Shown one piece after another: positions 45,195 through 54,500 of a stretch of DNA of 64,000 nt. Positions within the stretch are counted from its first letter, which is position 1; every line of letters starts with the position of its first letter. The stretch is from positions 124,001 to 188,000 of the forward strand of contig JACIXB010000017.1 in assembly GCA_014360685.1 (NCBI GenBank). The letters run 5' to 3'. Position numbers and translations under genes: made by a program. This DNA is from Actinomycetota bacterium. GTDB lineage: Bacteria > Actinomycetota > Geothermincolia > Geothermincolales > RBG-13-55-18. The notes below the pieces were generated by a model, which made no database searches, had not been told where the DNA came from, and was given only the letters and a program-made list of their open reading frames with translations.

Positions 45195-46676
45195 TCAGAG
45201 GTCCTTGGGCCGCATGTCGATGACCCGGTAGGCCTTGAGAGCCACCGTGGGGTCGTAGATCTCCTCCATGGCCACGAATTCCACCTTGGGGGTCATCTCC
45301 ACCGCGGTGCGCAGCTTCATCTTGATGTCCTCTTCCAGCTTGCCTCGGTCCACCCCCTCGGCGGGGGCTACCTTCACCACCAGTTCGTCCAGGGAGTAGG
45401 GGTCGTTGGGGTCCTTCTTGGTGAAGATTATCTGGTACTCCTTGACCCCCGGGGTGTTGGCCACTTCGTCCCGCAGGACCTCGGGGTTGATGAGGGTACC
45501 CTTGAGCTTGACCAGCTCGGTGGTGCGGGTGGCGTAGGTGCTGCCCACGGCGATGATGATACGCTCCGAGTTGCGCCCGCAGTAAGGACAGGTCTCGTGG
45601 GTCATGGCCCCGATATCGCCGATGACGTAACGCAAGAGTACCGTGCCGCGGCGGTTGAGGTGGGTGATGCAGATGAGGCCGCGCTCCCCGTCCGGCAGCC
45701 TCTTGCCCGTCTGCTCGTCCACCACCTCGAAGAAGTACAGGTTGGGAGCCGGGTTGTGGCAGCCGCTGAAGTCCGTGCACTCGGGCATGGCTCCCTGCAT
45801 CTCGGTGAACCCGTAGGAGTTGCTGATGAAGGGGTCCTCGGCGCCCATGTTCATGAGGCGCCGGCGCATGTCGTCGCGCATCCCCTTGGGGCAGGCCTCC
45901 CCCAGGGCCTGGATGTGCTTGGTGGCCGAGAAGTCCCGGCCTTGCTCCTCGGCGCGCATGATCAGCCGGCGGATGAAACTGGCTATGCCCAGCCACACCT
46001 CGGCCCTTCCCTTCTCGATGAGGTCGATGGCGTAGTCCATGGAACGGTGCACCGGGAACTCGGGGTAGGTCATGCCCGTGCATCCGTACATGGAGAGAGT
46101 CCCCAGCCCCATCATGCCTATATCCCGGGCGCGGAAGAAGCCGATATGGGGCACGGGCCCCAGGGGGAAGAGGTTGATGCCCCGGGAGTAGGGCGGAAAA
46201 CCTCCCAGCTTGATGCCCCGGAAGATCATCTGCCAGATGCCGTGGGCGTCGTGGATGGTGTTCCAGAAGGGGGTGGGCATGCCGGTGGTGGAACCTGTGG
46301 TGTAGGTGACCTCGAATATCCAGTCGTAGAGGGTGGGGTTGGAGGGCTTGAGTTTGAAGGCGTCAGGGTCGGCCATGTAGTCCTTTTTAAAGGTCAGGGG
46401 AATCTTTTCCAGGTCGTCCAGGGACTGGATGTCCCCGGGCTCGATTCCCTGTTCCTTGAAGACCCGCTTGTAATAGTCGTGACCGTCCCAGATCCATTCC
46501 ATCTGCCGCCGGAACATCTGGTCCTGCATCTCGCGGATCTTCTCCCGCGGCCAGAAACTCGGGTCGTCGTCGTCCCGGTATAGGGGGATGCTCTCGATGT
46601 AGCGGCGGGTGTTCTCCGGCGTAACCGGGACCTTCTCGTAGGTGCCGTCTTCTTTGGGGATGTAGAGCACGCTCAT
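45195..46676 (-). CDS. Phenylacetate-CoA ligase-like adenylate-forming enzyme (PaaK family)
   Basis: A 493-residue AMP-forming ligase. It has the P-loop-like VTYTTGSTTGMPTPFWNT, the YGFTEMQG motif of the adenylation site, GERGLICITHLNRRGTVLLRY and a hinge region followed by the small C-terminal domain. A zinc-binding-like CPYCGR sits before the C-terminal domain. It probably activates an aromatic or fatty acid as AMP then CoA ester; which acid is unclear, since genes for phenylacetate degradation are absent. The ATG at 46676 follows GGGGGTTT. The conserved element copy B lies 170 bp upstream. Confidence 0.83.
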   Translation of the reverse strand: MSVLYIPKEDGTYEKVPVTPENTRRYIESIPLYRDDDDPSFWPREKIREMQDQMFRRQMEWIWDGHDYYKRVFKEQGIEPGDIQSLDDLEKIPLTFKKDYMADPDAFKLKPSNPTLYDWIFEVTYTTGSTTGMPTPFWNTIHDAHGIWQMIFRGIKLGGFPPYSRGINLFPLGPVPHIGFFRARDIGMMGLGTLSMYGCTGMTYPEFPVHRSMDYAIDLIEKGRAEVWLGIASFIRRLIMRAEEQGRDFSATKHIQALGEACPKGMRDDMRRRLMNMGAEDPFISNSYGFTEMQGAMPECTDFSGCHNPAPNLYFFEVVDEQTGKRLPDGERGLICITHLNRRGTVLLRYVIGDIGAMTHETCPYCGRNSERIIIAVGSTYATRTTELVKLKGTLINPEVLRDEVANTPGVKEYQIIFTKKDPNDPYSLDELVVKVAPAEGVDRGKLEEDIKMKLRTAVEMTPKVEFVAMEEIYDPTVALKAYRVIDMRPKDL

Positions 46677-47263
46677 GGTCGAAACCCCCTTTTTCTCCTT
46701 CCCCTCCCTGCACGTGCGCCTGCCTGCCCAAAGAGTTCTTGATGCAGCCTCGACTTTTTCCATGATACCCGCGCGCGGCGTAGGTGACAACCGTCCGCCG
46801 ACGTAGTACCATGGATTCCAGCAAGAGAGATCTCCCCCTTACTCCCGTTTTTGGCCTGTTATGCCGGGATGATGGGTTTGTCTCTCTTTCTTTTTCACCT
46901 TTAAAAAGCGCCTACCGAAGCCGTACGGCATCCAACGTGGGACATAGATTGCAGGGTGAAAGACCGACGCTTTTTCGAGTGTTTTATGGCTTGACTACCG
47001 GAGTGACATGGTAATATTTGTTATTTTGCAGCTGAAAACGTCCGCATGAAAGATACCGCTCCAGGTGCAGGGTCATGGATTGCAGCCGGGGTGATGAGCG
47101 TTATCGGGCCGCCCTCCGGTGGCCGGGACCGGAGGGCGCGCTCCCCGAACGGGCCCGGGTTCCCGGCATCGCTCGACTCCCCTCCGGGATGCCGCGTTAA
47201 AAACCCGGGGTATAAAATCTATATTCGTTACCGATACTTGAAGTCATGGGGGAGGGAGGGAAG
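46677..47263. other. Divergent intergenic region, PaaK-like and SDR genes
   Basis: It contains repeat copy B (46846-46925) and, on the plus strand, TTGACT at 46991-46996 followed 15 bp later by TAATAT, a weak promoter candidate for the SDR gene. No coding sequence is supported. Confidence 0.5.
46846..46925. repeat. Conserved ~80-bp intergenic element, copy B
   Basis: Second copy of the element at 30696-30775, separated from it by about 16 kb. TTTTTGG, GGGATGAT, CTTTTTCAC, TAAAAAGCGCCTACCGAAG are kept. The A copy pairing AGGGT/ACCCT becomes GGGT/ACCT here (one G-U), which hints at conserved structure. It lies 170 bp upstream of the minus-strand PaaK-like start. Confidence 0.6.
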
Positions 47264-48370
47264 ATGGAACGGAGGCGGCTGTTCTTCACCGGGTATCCGG
47301 GATTCATAGGGCGGTGGCTGGTTCGCAGTATCCTGGCCGACGATCCCGGGGTGGAGATAACCTTCCTCGTCCAGGAAAAGTTCGTCCACCGGGCCAGGTG
47401 GGACATAAGGCTGCTGGAAAGGGAGGGCGCGGCCGGGCCCGGACAGTTATCCATGGTGGTGGGGGATGTCGCCCATCCCGCCTTGGGCATGGATGAGGAT
47501 ACCTACCGGCGTTGCTCGGAGAGCGTCACCGAGGTGTGGCACTTGGCGGGAGTGTTCGACCTCCACGTTCCGGAAGGGATTGCCAGGAGGGTGAATTACT
47601 GGGGGACACGTCATATGCTGGAATTCTGCCGGGCCTGTTCCTGGTTCGACCACCTGGTACACTTCAGCTCGGTGGTGGTCCACGCGGAAAGGGAGGGTCT
47701 CATAACCGAGGACGAGCTCGACGAGGGCCAGGAACTGGTCAACCCTTACTTCGCCACCAAGTTCTGGGGGGAACTGGAGGTAAGGCGGGCTTCCGGGGAA
47801 GGACTGCCCACCATCATCATCCGCCCTGCCGGCATACTGGGCGATTCCCGGACCGGGGAGACGGACAAGTTCGACAACATCTACCTGATGTTCAGGGTAG
47901 CCCATATGGTCAAAAAGTCGAGGGTCATCCCTCCCGTCCACCTGGGCAAGGGCGAGGCCCGGCCCAATTTCATACCCGTGGACTACCTGGCCCGTGCCGC
48001 GGCCTACATAGGGAGGCAACGCGAGGCAATCGGAAAGTGTTTCCATATAGTGGATCCCGACCCGCCCCGCCTCAGGGAGTGGGAGGACAACCTCTGGAGA
48101 CTCATATGGGACAGGGAACCGCGGCTATCCCTGCCCACATCGGTGGTGGACTGGAGTTCACGCCGCCTGAGCCGTCTCTGGCTGGCGTTGGGCATTCATC
48201 CCCACGCCGTCACCTACCTCAACCACGTGGGGGTGTTCGACGATTCCAACACCCGCCGCCTTCTGGCCGGGACGGGAATAGAATGTCCCCGCATGCCCGA
48301 GTACCTCCCGATTCTCTACCGGTGGTGGCTGGCGAACCGCCACCGGCCGGGCATGACGCCCAAGTACTGA
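47264..48370 (+). CDS. NAD(P)-dependent SDR reductase/epimerase (fatty-acyl-CoA-reductase-like)
   Basis: A 368-residue extended SDR. LFFTGYPGFIGRWLV (GxPGFIG, residues 10-16) binds NAD(P), and VHFSSVVVHAE with NPYFATKFWGE gives the active-site Y162xxxK166. The Rossmann variant and the C-terminal half resemble NAD_binding_4/male-sterility-type reductases that act on acyl thioesters. The ATG at 47264 follows AGGGAGGGAAG. It is divergent from the PaaK-like acyl ligase, so an acyl-activation and reduction pair is possible. Its stop is only 17 bp from the stop of the convergent M24 peptidase. Confidence 0.8.
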   Translation: MERRRLFFTGYPGFIGRWLVRSILADDPGVEITFLVQEKFVHRARWDIRLLEREGAAGPGQLSMVVGDVAHPALGMDEDTYRRCSESVTEVWHLAGVFDLHVPEGIARRVNYWGTRHMLEFCRACSWFDHLVHFSSVVVHAEREGLITEDELDEGQELVNPYFATKFWGELEVRRASGEGLPTIIIRPAGILGDSRTGETDKFDNIYLMFRVAHMVKKSRVIPPVHLGKGEARPNFIPVDYLARAAAYIGRQREAIGKCFHIVDPDPPRLREWEDNLWRLIWDREPRLSLPTSVVDWSSRRLSRLWLALGIHPHAVTYLNHVGVFDDSNTRRLLAGTGIECPRMPEYLPILYRWWLANRHRPGMTPKY

Positions 48371-48387
48371 TCCCCCGGAGGGGGAGC

Positions 48388-49557
48388 TCAGGGTTGGAGG
48401 ACGGTCAGTTCCAGGGGGGTGGCGTTGAGCATCTCTCCGCCGTCGGGAGTCACCCGGACCACGCATTCCAGGCGCATGCCCCCTACGCCGGGGACGTTCA
48501 TGACCAGGGCAGCCACCTCCACCACGTTTTCCTCCAGGACCAGGTCGCGGAATTCGTCGCTGTTGATGATGGCCGGGTACCACTCGTGACCGATGACCCC
48601 TATGCCGTGGCCGAAAGCCGGGAGGGTGTACTGGGCGTACCCCAGGGAGGAGAGCTCGTCGTACACCTTCTGCCAGACCTGCCCCACGGTGCTTCCCGCC
48701 TTCAGGGAGGAGATAAGGAGCTCGGCGGTGCGCAGGTAGGCCTCGGCCAGCTTCTTTTGCTCCGGAGAGGGCCTCCCCAGGATGTAGTTGTGGGAGAGAT
48801 CGGAGTAATAGCGACGGTAAGTGGGGTGCAGGTCCACCAGCAGGTTCTCGCCCGGCTGAAGGATCTTGTCCGTGGGAGGCGTGCACCCGCCCAGAGGGTA
48901 CCAGGTCCGGTAGCCGGAGGCGATTTCCGAGGAGCCGGTGACCGGCCAGTGGTATTCGCTCCCCATCTCGCGCATGGCCATCTCCCCGATACCCGCGATC
49001 TCCTGCTCGGTCATGCCCACCTCCAGGAGCTCCTGTACCCGCTGCTGCGCGGCGTCGGCGATGGCCGCCGCCTGGCGCAGGAGCTTGATCTCCTCGGGGT
49101 TCTTCACGTAGGTCACCCGGTCCATGACCTCCAGGGCGTTGACCAGCCTGGCCTGGGGGAGGTTCTCCTTGAGGAACTCGTATTCCGTGGCGAAGAGGTA
49201 CCCGGCGATCATCCGCGGGGAGTGCCCCAACTCCACCCCGATGACCGCCTTGTCCCAGCCGTTTTCCCTTATCTGGCGCAGGGTCACGTCCCAGAGCTCC
49301 ATTCCCGGTATGGGCCCGCAACCCACCACGTTGTCCAGCCAGGAATCGTCCCTCACCCTTTCGGCGTCCATGAGCAGGGTGTTCAAGCCCACGTATCCGT
49401 CCCGGGAGACCAGGAGCACGCTCCTCCAGGGGATGAAGGCTCCCCCGATGTAGGTGACGCTTTTTCCACGCGTGGCCAGGAGGAGGTCGATCCCCCTCGC
49501 CTGCATCTCCGCGACGACCCTCTCCACCCTCTTGCGGTAGTCGATGTTCACGTCCAT
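48388..49557 (-). CDS. M24 metallopeptidase (Xaa-Pro dipeptidase/creatinase-like)
   Basis: A 389-residue cytosolic metalloprotease or creatinase-like enzyme. The N-terminal non-catalytic domain (RKRVERVVAEMQARGIDLLL) precedes the pita-bread fold. Metal ligands are visible in order: LLVDLHPTYRRYYSDLSHN (two Asp), PAFGHGIGVIGHEW (His), LEENVVEVAALVMNVPG (Glu) and GMRLECVVRVT (Glu). The start is the ATG at 49557 behind GGGAGGAAAAG. Likely a prolidase; there is no membrane or signal segment. It lies at the end of a minus-strand group with the secreted M28 peptidase and is convergent with the SDR. Confidence 0.88.
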   Translation of the reverse strand: MDVNIDYRKRVERVVAEMQARGIDLLLATRGKSVTYIGGAFIPWRSVLLVSRDGYVGLNTLLMDAERVRDDSWLDNVVGCGPIPGMELWDVTLRQIRENGWDKAVIGVELGHSPRMIAGYLFATEYEFLKENLPQARLVNALEVMDRVTYVKNPEEIKLLRQAAAIADAAQQRVQELLEVGMTEQEIAGIGEMAMREMGSEYHWPVTGSSEIASGYRTWYPLGGCTPPTDKILQPGENLLVDLHPTYRRYYSDLSHNYILGRPSPEQKKLAEAYLRTAELLISSLKAGSTVGQVWQKVYDELSSLGYAQYTLPAFGHGIGVIGHEWYPAIINSDEFRDLVLEENVVEVAALVMNVPGVGGMRLECVVRVTPDGGEMLNATPLELTVLQP

Positions 49558-49838
49558 TCTTTTCCTCCCTTTCCCGAGCTCATGTGGCGCTTTTCCTGCG
49601 GTCGCCTTTATTCCCGGTCCTGTTCCCATCCTCGCCCGCCCTCAAGGGATAGGGGGGCCTGGCCCGCCTACGCGGTTCGTCCGGGTGGGACGGGTTAGGC
49701 CTGCGGATTTCAGGCCGCTTCCGGCCCGGGATCGGTCGCGCCCCTTGCCGGTGTCGGCGCCGAAGGCGCCCGTTTCGGGGTCGGTTTCCCGGGTCAAGGA
49801 GACGCATGATTGCCCGGTCGACTCGTGCCGGGCGAGCG

Positions 49839-52124
49839 TCAACCGCCCAGGGAGAGGATGAACCCCAGGAGAAGGCGCCCGGTGACCTCCACGTGGCGGG
49901 GGTCGATCTTGTCGTAGGTGTCTTGTGGGGTGTGGTACCAGGGATCATCCTTGACCTCCAACCACACGGCGGGTATGCCCGCTTTCTCGAAAGGCTCGTG
50001 ATCCGAGTAGCTGCCGCTCTGGAGGTAGGGGAGGTGAATCCCGGAGCCGGCGGCGTAGGAGAGCAGGGCGTTACAGAGGTCCATGGGCCCGATGCCCATG
50101 GTCCGCGCATAGAGCTGGGTTCCCACCCCAACCATGTCCACGATCACCGCTCCCCGCAGGGCCGCTCTCTCCTCGGGGGCCAGGGCGGCCACGTAATACC
50201 GGGATCCGAAGTGGTGCAGGTCGGTCCCGTCCACCAGCAGTTCCTCGCCGCCGAAGAGGACGAACTCCAGGCGCAGGCCGGGGAGGGGCCCCCTCTCCGC
50301 CAGGCAGCGGGCCAGCTCCAGGACCACCGCCGCACCCGAGGCGTTGTCGTTGGCCCCCGGGCTCCCCGTTCCTCCCTTGGTGTCGAAATGCCCACCCACC
50401 ACCAGGGCCTGTCGCCACCCGGAAGATCCGTCGGAGGCGGCGCCCTCCTCCAGGGAGGCGATGACGTTGCGGGTCCGCCCGCCGTTGGGCAGGGGGACCT
50501 CCTGGACGAGCACGCGGTAGCCGTAACCGGCCAGGACGGAGGCCAGATAGGCGGCGGCGCGTTCCTCGCCCGCCGTCCCCTCCACGCGGGGCCCGATGCC
50601 CACGCTCAGGTCGAGGATGTGATCCATGGCGTTGAGGACCTCGAAGTCCGCGCCCGGGAAGTAGAGAGGCCTCTCCACCACCACCGGCCGGTCCGAGGTC
50701 AAGCGCATGGAGAAGTCGGCTCCCCGGGGTAGAACGTCCAGAACGTTGAGGGTGTACCGGGAGGAGGCGGGTATGACGCTCTCCACGCTTTCGCTGCTTC
50801 CGTCTCCCAGGGCGAAGTCCATGCGCACGGAGGCCTGCTGGGTGGAGGTGTTCAAGATGCACAGGTAGGGATGAAATCCGGGCCTGGTGGTCCCCTCACC
50901 CAGGAGCCAGGAGAGGCCCGGGCTCTCCGTGCCCGTGGAGACGTGGCCGCCGCGGCAGGACCCGAGGTAGTTGAAATACATGGGCCGCTCGGCCACCAGG
51001 GGGTGGGAACCGGTCACCTCCAGGGACAGCTCTTTACCGCCGCCGGCGAGCTGGTTGACGTTCACCGTGCGGCGTTGTCCGCGCTGCAGGCGAAAGGTGA
51101 AGGCGTCCTCATCCCCACCCTGGTAGAGGCAACGCACCTGGACCTCGTTCTCGTCCCCCGTCTCCCCGCCGTCCCACGGCCAGTAGAGGCAGAGCCATTC
51201 GTCGAAGCCCGCCCCGGTGTAACCCTCGGCGAAATAGGACTTCTCCCGGGGGGCGGTGAGCCCGGTGGAGGCATGTCCCCCGCACCAGGCGCCGCGGTAA
51301 TTGAAGTACATGACCCTTTCCGCGCAGACGGGCCCTTCCGCCTCCACCTCGGCGGCCACGTCGTGGCCCGCTCCCACTACGTGGTTTACGAAGATGGTCC
51401 AGCGGGAGTGGGGAGAGATGTAGGCCTGGTGCACCATGCTCAGCCCGTTCTCCAGGGTGAAGCGGGCACGGGCAGCCACCTCGCTCCCCGTGGGGTTGGC
51501 CAGCAACAGGTACTCCTCGAATCCCTCCCGGGTGCATCCCTCGGCGAAATACCAACGCGCGGAGGGAGAGGTCACTCCCTGGCCCAAGGTGCAACCCTTC
51601 CATTTATTGGCATATAGGAAGTAGATGGGCCTCTCGGCCACCAGGGGCCTGTCGCCGGCCAGGCGCAGGGAAAGTTCCTTTCCCTCGCCTGCCAAGTGGT
51701 TGATGTTCAGGGTGGAGCGGAAGAAAGGAGGTATCTCCGCGTGGATGCTTGCCGGCGGCGCCCCGTTGTAGAGGAAGTCCACCTGGAGCTCGGCGGGCTC
51801 GGGATTGGGGTTGAAGACGCACAGCCATTCCTGGAAGCCCGCACCCGTGTAACCCTCGGCGAAGTACCATTGGTTGGAAGGTTCGTTCACGGCCATCCCG
51901 CAGGTGCCGTCGGCGGCCCGGGCCGGTCCCGTAAGGAACGGGGAGTTTACTGGAAGAAAAAGGAATATGAAGACCAGGAAAAAAAGCGGGAGAAGGACAG
52001 CGGGTCCGGAAATCCGGGCCTGCCGTAGGGAGGGGGTGAAGGGGGCGACCCCGACCCGCCTGCCCGGCTTTCCTCGCCCAAGTCCCGAGTGCGCGCTCGT
52101 CCGCCTCGGCCCGTTCCCTCCCAT
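49839..52124 (-). CDS. Secreted M28-family aminopeptidase with four WYFAEG repeats
   Basis: A 761-residue protein with a signal or anchor helix (VLLPLFFLVFIFLFLPV) after about 30 basic residues. Four repeats of about 105-110 residues follow; each begins with a motif like NQWYFAEGYTGAGFQEWLC or ARWYFAEGCTREGFEEYLL and ends VAERPIYFLY or VAERPMYFNY. The fourth is degenerate (LSWLLGEGTTRPGF). The C terminus is a zinc M28 peptidase: GGHFDT (His), GANDNASG (Asp), FGGEE (Glu pair), VDMVGVG and YSDHEPFEKAG. It lies downstream of tandem DNA repeats. The ATG at 52124 follows GGTGGAG. It probably degrades or remodels peptides at the cell surface. Confidence 0.88.
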   Translation of the reverse strand: MGGNGPRRTSAHSGLGRGKPGRRVGVAPFTPSLRQARISGPAVLLPLFFLVFIFLFLPVNSPFLTGPARAADGTCGMAVNEPSNQWYFAEGYTGAGFQEWLCVFNPNPEPAELQVDFLYNGAPPASIHAEIPPFFRSTLNINHLAGEGKELSLRLAGDRPLVAERPIYFLYANKWKGCTLGQGVTSPSARWYFAEGCTREGFEEYLLLANPTGSEVAARARFTLENGLSMVHQAYISPHSRWTIFVNHVVGAGHDVAAEVEAEGPVCAERVMYFNYRGAWCGGHASTGLTAPREKSYFAEGYTGAGFDEWLCLYWPWDGGETGDENEVQVRCLYQGGDEDAFTFRLQRGQRRTVNVNQLAGGGKELSLEVTGSHPLVAERPMYFNYLGSCRGGHVSTGTESPGLSWLLGEGTTRPGFHPYLCILNTSTQQASVRMDFALGDGSSESVESVIPASSRYTLNVLDVLPRGADFSMRLTSDRPVVVERPLYFPGADFEVLNAMDHILDLSVGIGPRVEGTAGEERAAAYLASVLAGYGYRVLVQEVPLPNGGRTRNVIASLEEGAASDGSSGWRQALVVGGHFDTKGGTGSPGANDNASGAAVVLELARCLAERGPLPGLRLEFVLFGGEELLVDGTDLHHFGSRYYVAALAPEERAALRGAVIVDMVGVGTQLYARTMGIGPMDLCNALLSYAAGSGIHLPYLQSGSYSDHEPFEKAGIPAVWLEVKDDPWYHTPQDTYDKIDPRHVEVTGRLLLGFILSLGG

Positions 52125-52590
52125 CGCTCCACCCTTTCTGGTTCGTGGGGGTATCCGCCCCCGCAACTCGCCGGCCCGTCGTCGAGTCCTATCATAACAC
52201 TCCGTGCAGGATTTTCCCTCCGCGGGGAAGCCGGCTGGCGTAAACGGGGGACCCCGCCCCCGGAAACAGTATGCCTCACCGCCCCGAACGATCGGGCTTT
52301 CCGGAACCTTCCCCGCGTAACGAGGCCGGCATGCTCCAAACCGGGAACTATTCCCGGAAGCGGTATGCCTCACCGTCCCGAAGGACCGAGCCTTCCATGA
52401 CCCTCCTCCCGTGGGAAAGCCGGCATGTTGTAAACCGGGACCCCGCCCCCGGAAACGGTATCCGGCCATCGCGGGCGAGGCGGAAGACGGCCCGGTCCTC
52501 AGGGGAAGGCAATTTTCGGTAACCGGGTTCCCGAAGGGAAGGGCCCGGCCCGCGCGAGGCCGTGTCCCTGCTTCCCATCCGGGGCGCGGC
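52125..52590. other. Intergenic region with 95-bp tandem repeats
   Basis: It separates two minus-strand hydrolase genes and is largely filled by the repeats at 52228-52475. No gene is supported. Confidence 0.6.
52228..52475. repeat. Three tandem ~95-bp degenerate repeats
   Basis: Units start with AAGCCGGC/AGGCCGGC at 52228, 52323 and 52417, a spacing of 95 and 94 bp. Each continues with a TAAACCGGGA-type block, a CCCGGAAACGG/CGGAAGCGGTATGCCTCACC block and CCCGAAGGACC; the third copy is truncated. Internal inverted pairing such as CCGGGAACTATTCCCGG is present in the second unit. No coding function is seen. Confidence 0.75.
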
Positions 52591-54273
52591 TCAGCGTTCG
52601 CGCAGCGGGAGTTCCAGGTAGCTGAGGCCCTCCCCGTAGACGACCCGCAGGCCCTTCCCGGGTACGGGAAGGACGAAGGTGGGGTTGCTCCCGCTCAAGG
52701 TGAGGCGGAAGCGGTGGCCGCGGGGCAGGAGGTAGTCGGCGGCAAAAAGCTCCACCACCCGTTCCATCTCTTTTCCGGGTTCCACGCCCTCCAGGGTGGC
52801 CGTCCCGTAGGTGATGAGGCGGGGAAGGCCCTGGTCATCGGGAGGGACGTCGTAAAGCAGGGCGTTCACCTGCGCCCGGCGGTCTCGGGGCACCACCCGG
52901 AGGTGGAGCCTGGGTGCGCCCAGGAGCTCGAAGTCCCGCTTGGCCGGCGAGGTGGTGAAGGAGAAGAAACCGCCGCCCGCTTCCCTCCGCGGCCCGGGCA
53001 CGAAGAGGCCCATGGCCTGGGGACGGACAATGGAAGGACCGGAGTTGGCGGGGGTTAGGAGGCGGGGCTGCAACACGGCCTCTTCCCGCCTGCCCCTGGG
53101 CTTGGAGGTGAGCTTGAAGAGGCCCTCGTCCCGGCCCAGGTATATGGTGTGGTTGCGTATTCCGGGGGGAGGCCACTCCTCCTCCGCTTCCACCTGTTTT
53201 TTCCAGGGACGGTAAAGCCGCACCGCGGGCTCCTCGAGGATGCCGTTCTCCTCCCCTTTGAGCCAGTAATCGAACCAGCGAAGGGTAAGCTCCCAGATCT
53301 CCTTGCCCGCCCAGCGGGGCCCCACCGCCGCGTCCAGGCCGTGGATCCCGTTGGAGATGTAAAGCATCTTGGGGGCCTGCAGGCGGGAGTAGAAATCCAT
53401 CATCTGGTTGGGCTCGAAGAGGTCGTCGTTCCAGGACCCCACGATGAGCATGGGCTTCCCGCATTCCCCGGCCAGGTGGAGGCAGGACCTCTTGCGCATG
53501 TCCTCCTCGAATTCGCGGCGATCCCCGCGGCCCAGCAGCAGGGTTGAAACCCAGCGGTAGAGCGGGTTCCGGGGATTGAGCCGGGTGGCCCAGGTAGCGG
53601 TGGCCACCAGGAGGAGTCCCCAGAAAAACTTCACCGAACCCCCGGGGGCGAGGCTCGCGGCCAGGTCCGTCCATCCGGCCATGGGGACCACCGTCCTCAC
53701 CCGCGGGTCGCGCTGGGCGACGAGGAAGGAGTGGCCTCCGCCGTAGGATATGCCGGTGACCCCCAGCGCCCCTTCCTTGAGGGGAAGGCCGCTCCTCTCC
53801 GTGAGCCAGTCGATGGCGTCCTCCAGGTCGTTGAGCTCGTGGTCGGGGTCCGCGCAGTACACCTGTCCCCCGGAGGATCCCCACCCACGGCAGTCGTAGG
53901 CGAGGACCACATAACCGCTGGAGGCGAAGTAGGGCGCGTAGAGGTGGCACTGCCAGCGGTTGAACATCCAGGAGTGCACCATGATCAGGGCGGGGAAGGG
54001 CCCCTCTCCCTCCGGTACGTAGAGGGCCGCGGATAAGCGGGTGCCGTCCCTGGCGGTGAGCTTGAACTGCTCTACGCGGAATCCCTTGCGCCGCCCTTCC
54101 GCCTGGGCCAGCTTCCGCAGCAGGGAGGGGAGGGCGGGAAGGGTGACGACCGTCGAGAGGCGGAGGAGTCGTTTCGCTTTTCCCCTTGCCGGCGGGTTCG
54201 GCTTCCGGTTTGCCTTTTTTCTACCCTTCTCTCCGCCACGCTCTACCGGCAACCCACTCCTTTTCTTCTCCAT
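52591..54273 (-). CDS. CocE/NonD-type X-Pro dipeptidyl-peptidase-like hydrolase
   Basis: A 560-residue alpha/beta hydrolase with the C-terminal CocE-type beta-jelly-roll. The N-terminal 50 residues are Lys/Arg-rich. Motifs in order: YDCRGWGSSGG, the nucleophile elbow GISYGGGHS, acid SWNDDLFEPNQ, base GIHGLDAA, then FFSFTTSPAKRDFELLGAPRLHLRV and HRFRLTLSGSNPTF of the jelly-roll. Likely an esterase or peptidase for acyl or proline substrates. The ATG at 54273 follows GGGGGTC; the AT-poor upstream gap to 54500 is divergent to the AOR gene. Confidence 0.87.
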   Translation of the reverse strand: MEKKRSGLPVERGGEKGRKKANRKPNPPARGKAKRLLRLSTVVTLPALPSLLRKLAQAEGRRKGFRVEQFKLTARDGTRLSAALYVPEGEGPFPALIMVHSWMFNRWQCHLYAPYFASSGYVVLAYDCRGWGSSGGQVYCADPDHELNDLEDAIDWLTERSGLPLKEGALGVTGISYGGGHSFLVAQRDPRVRTVVPMAGWTDLAASLAPGGSVKFFWGLLLVATATWATRLNPRNPLYRWVSTLLLGRGDRREFEEDMRKRSCLHLAGECGKPMLIVGSWNDDLFEPNQMMDFYSRLQAPKMLYISNGIHGLDAAVGPRWAGKEIWELTLRWFDYWLKGEENGILEEPAVRLYRPWKKQVEAEEEWPPPGIRNHTIYLGRDEGLFKLTSKPRGRREEAVLQPRLLTPANSGPSIVRPQAMGLFVPGPRREAGGGFFSFTTSPAKRDFELLGAPRLHLRVVPRDRRAQVNALLYDVPPDDQGLPRLITYGTATLEGVEPGKEMERVVELFAADYLLPRGHRFRLTLSGSNPTFVLPVPGKGLRVVYGEGLSYLELPLRER

Positions 54274-54500
54274 GAGGATGACCCCCTTGTCGTCCGGTTG
54301 GTGCCCGTTTCCCGCAACATGATACCAGAAAGGCATGCATGGTTTGCACGTCCCGGTCCAGCATCCGTCAACGGGCTGCGCTTTGCGGCCACCCTTCGTG
54401 GTGGGCGGGTGTCGAAGGGCCGGTGATGTTATGCTTGGTATGGAGAAAGAAAGGGAGAGGCGGCGACGTGGTGAGGAAAGCGGAACCGGGAGCGAGGCAC

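Noticed and set aside
43945..46083. 712-codon minus-strand open frame
   Set aside because: It is the antisense or frame-shifted shadow of the PaaK-like and acyltransferase genes; composition is His/Gly/Arg/Pro-rich with no family motif.
47512..49698. 728-codon plus-strand open frame
   Set aside because: It crosses the SDR and M24 peptidase genes in other frames or antisense; the product is Gly/Arg-rich and low in plausible structure.
49690..49790. GGCGCC-GAA-GGCGCC hairpin as a terminator
   Set aside because: Short stem with no T-tract and in GC-rich DNA where such palindromes arise by chance.
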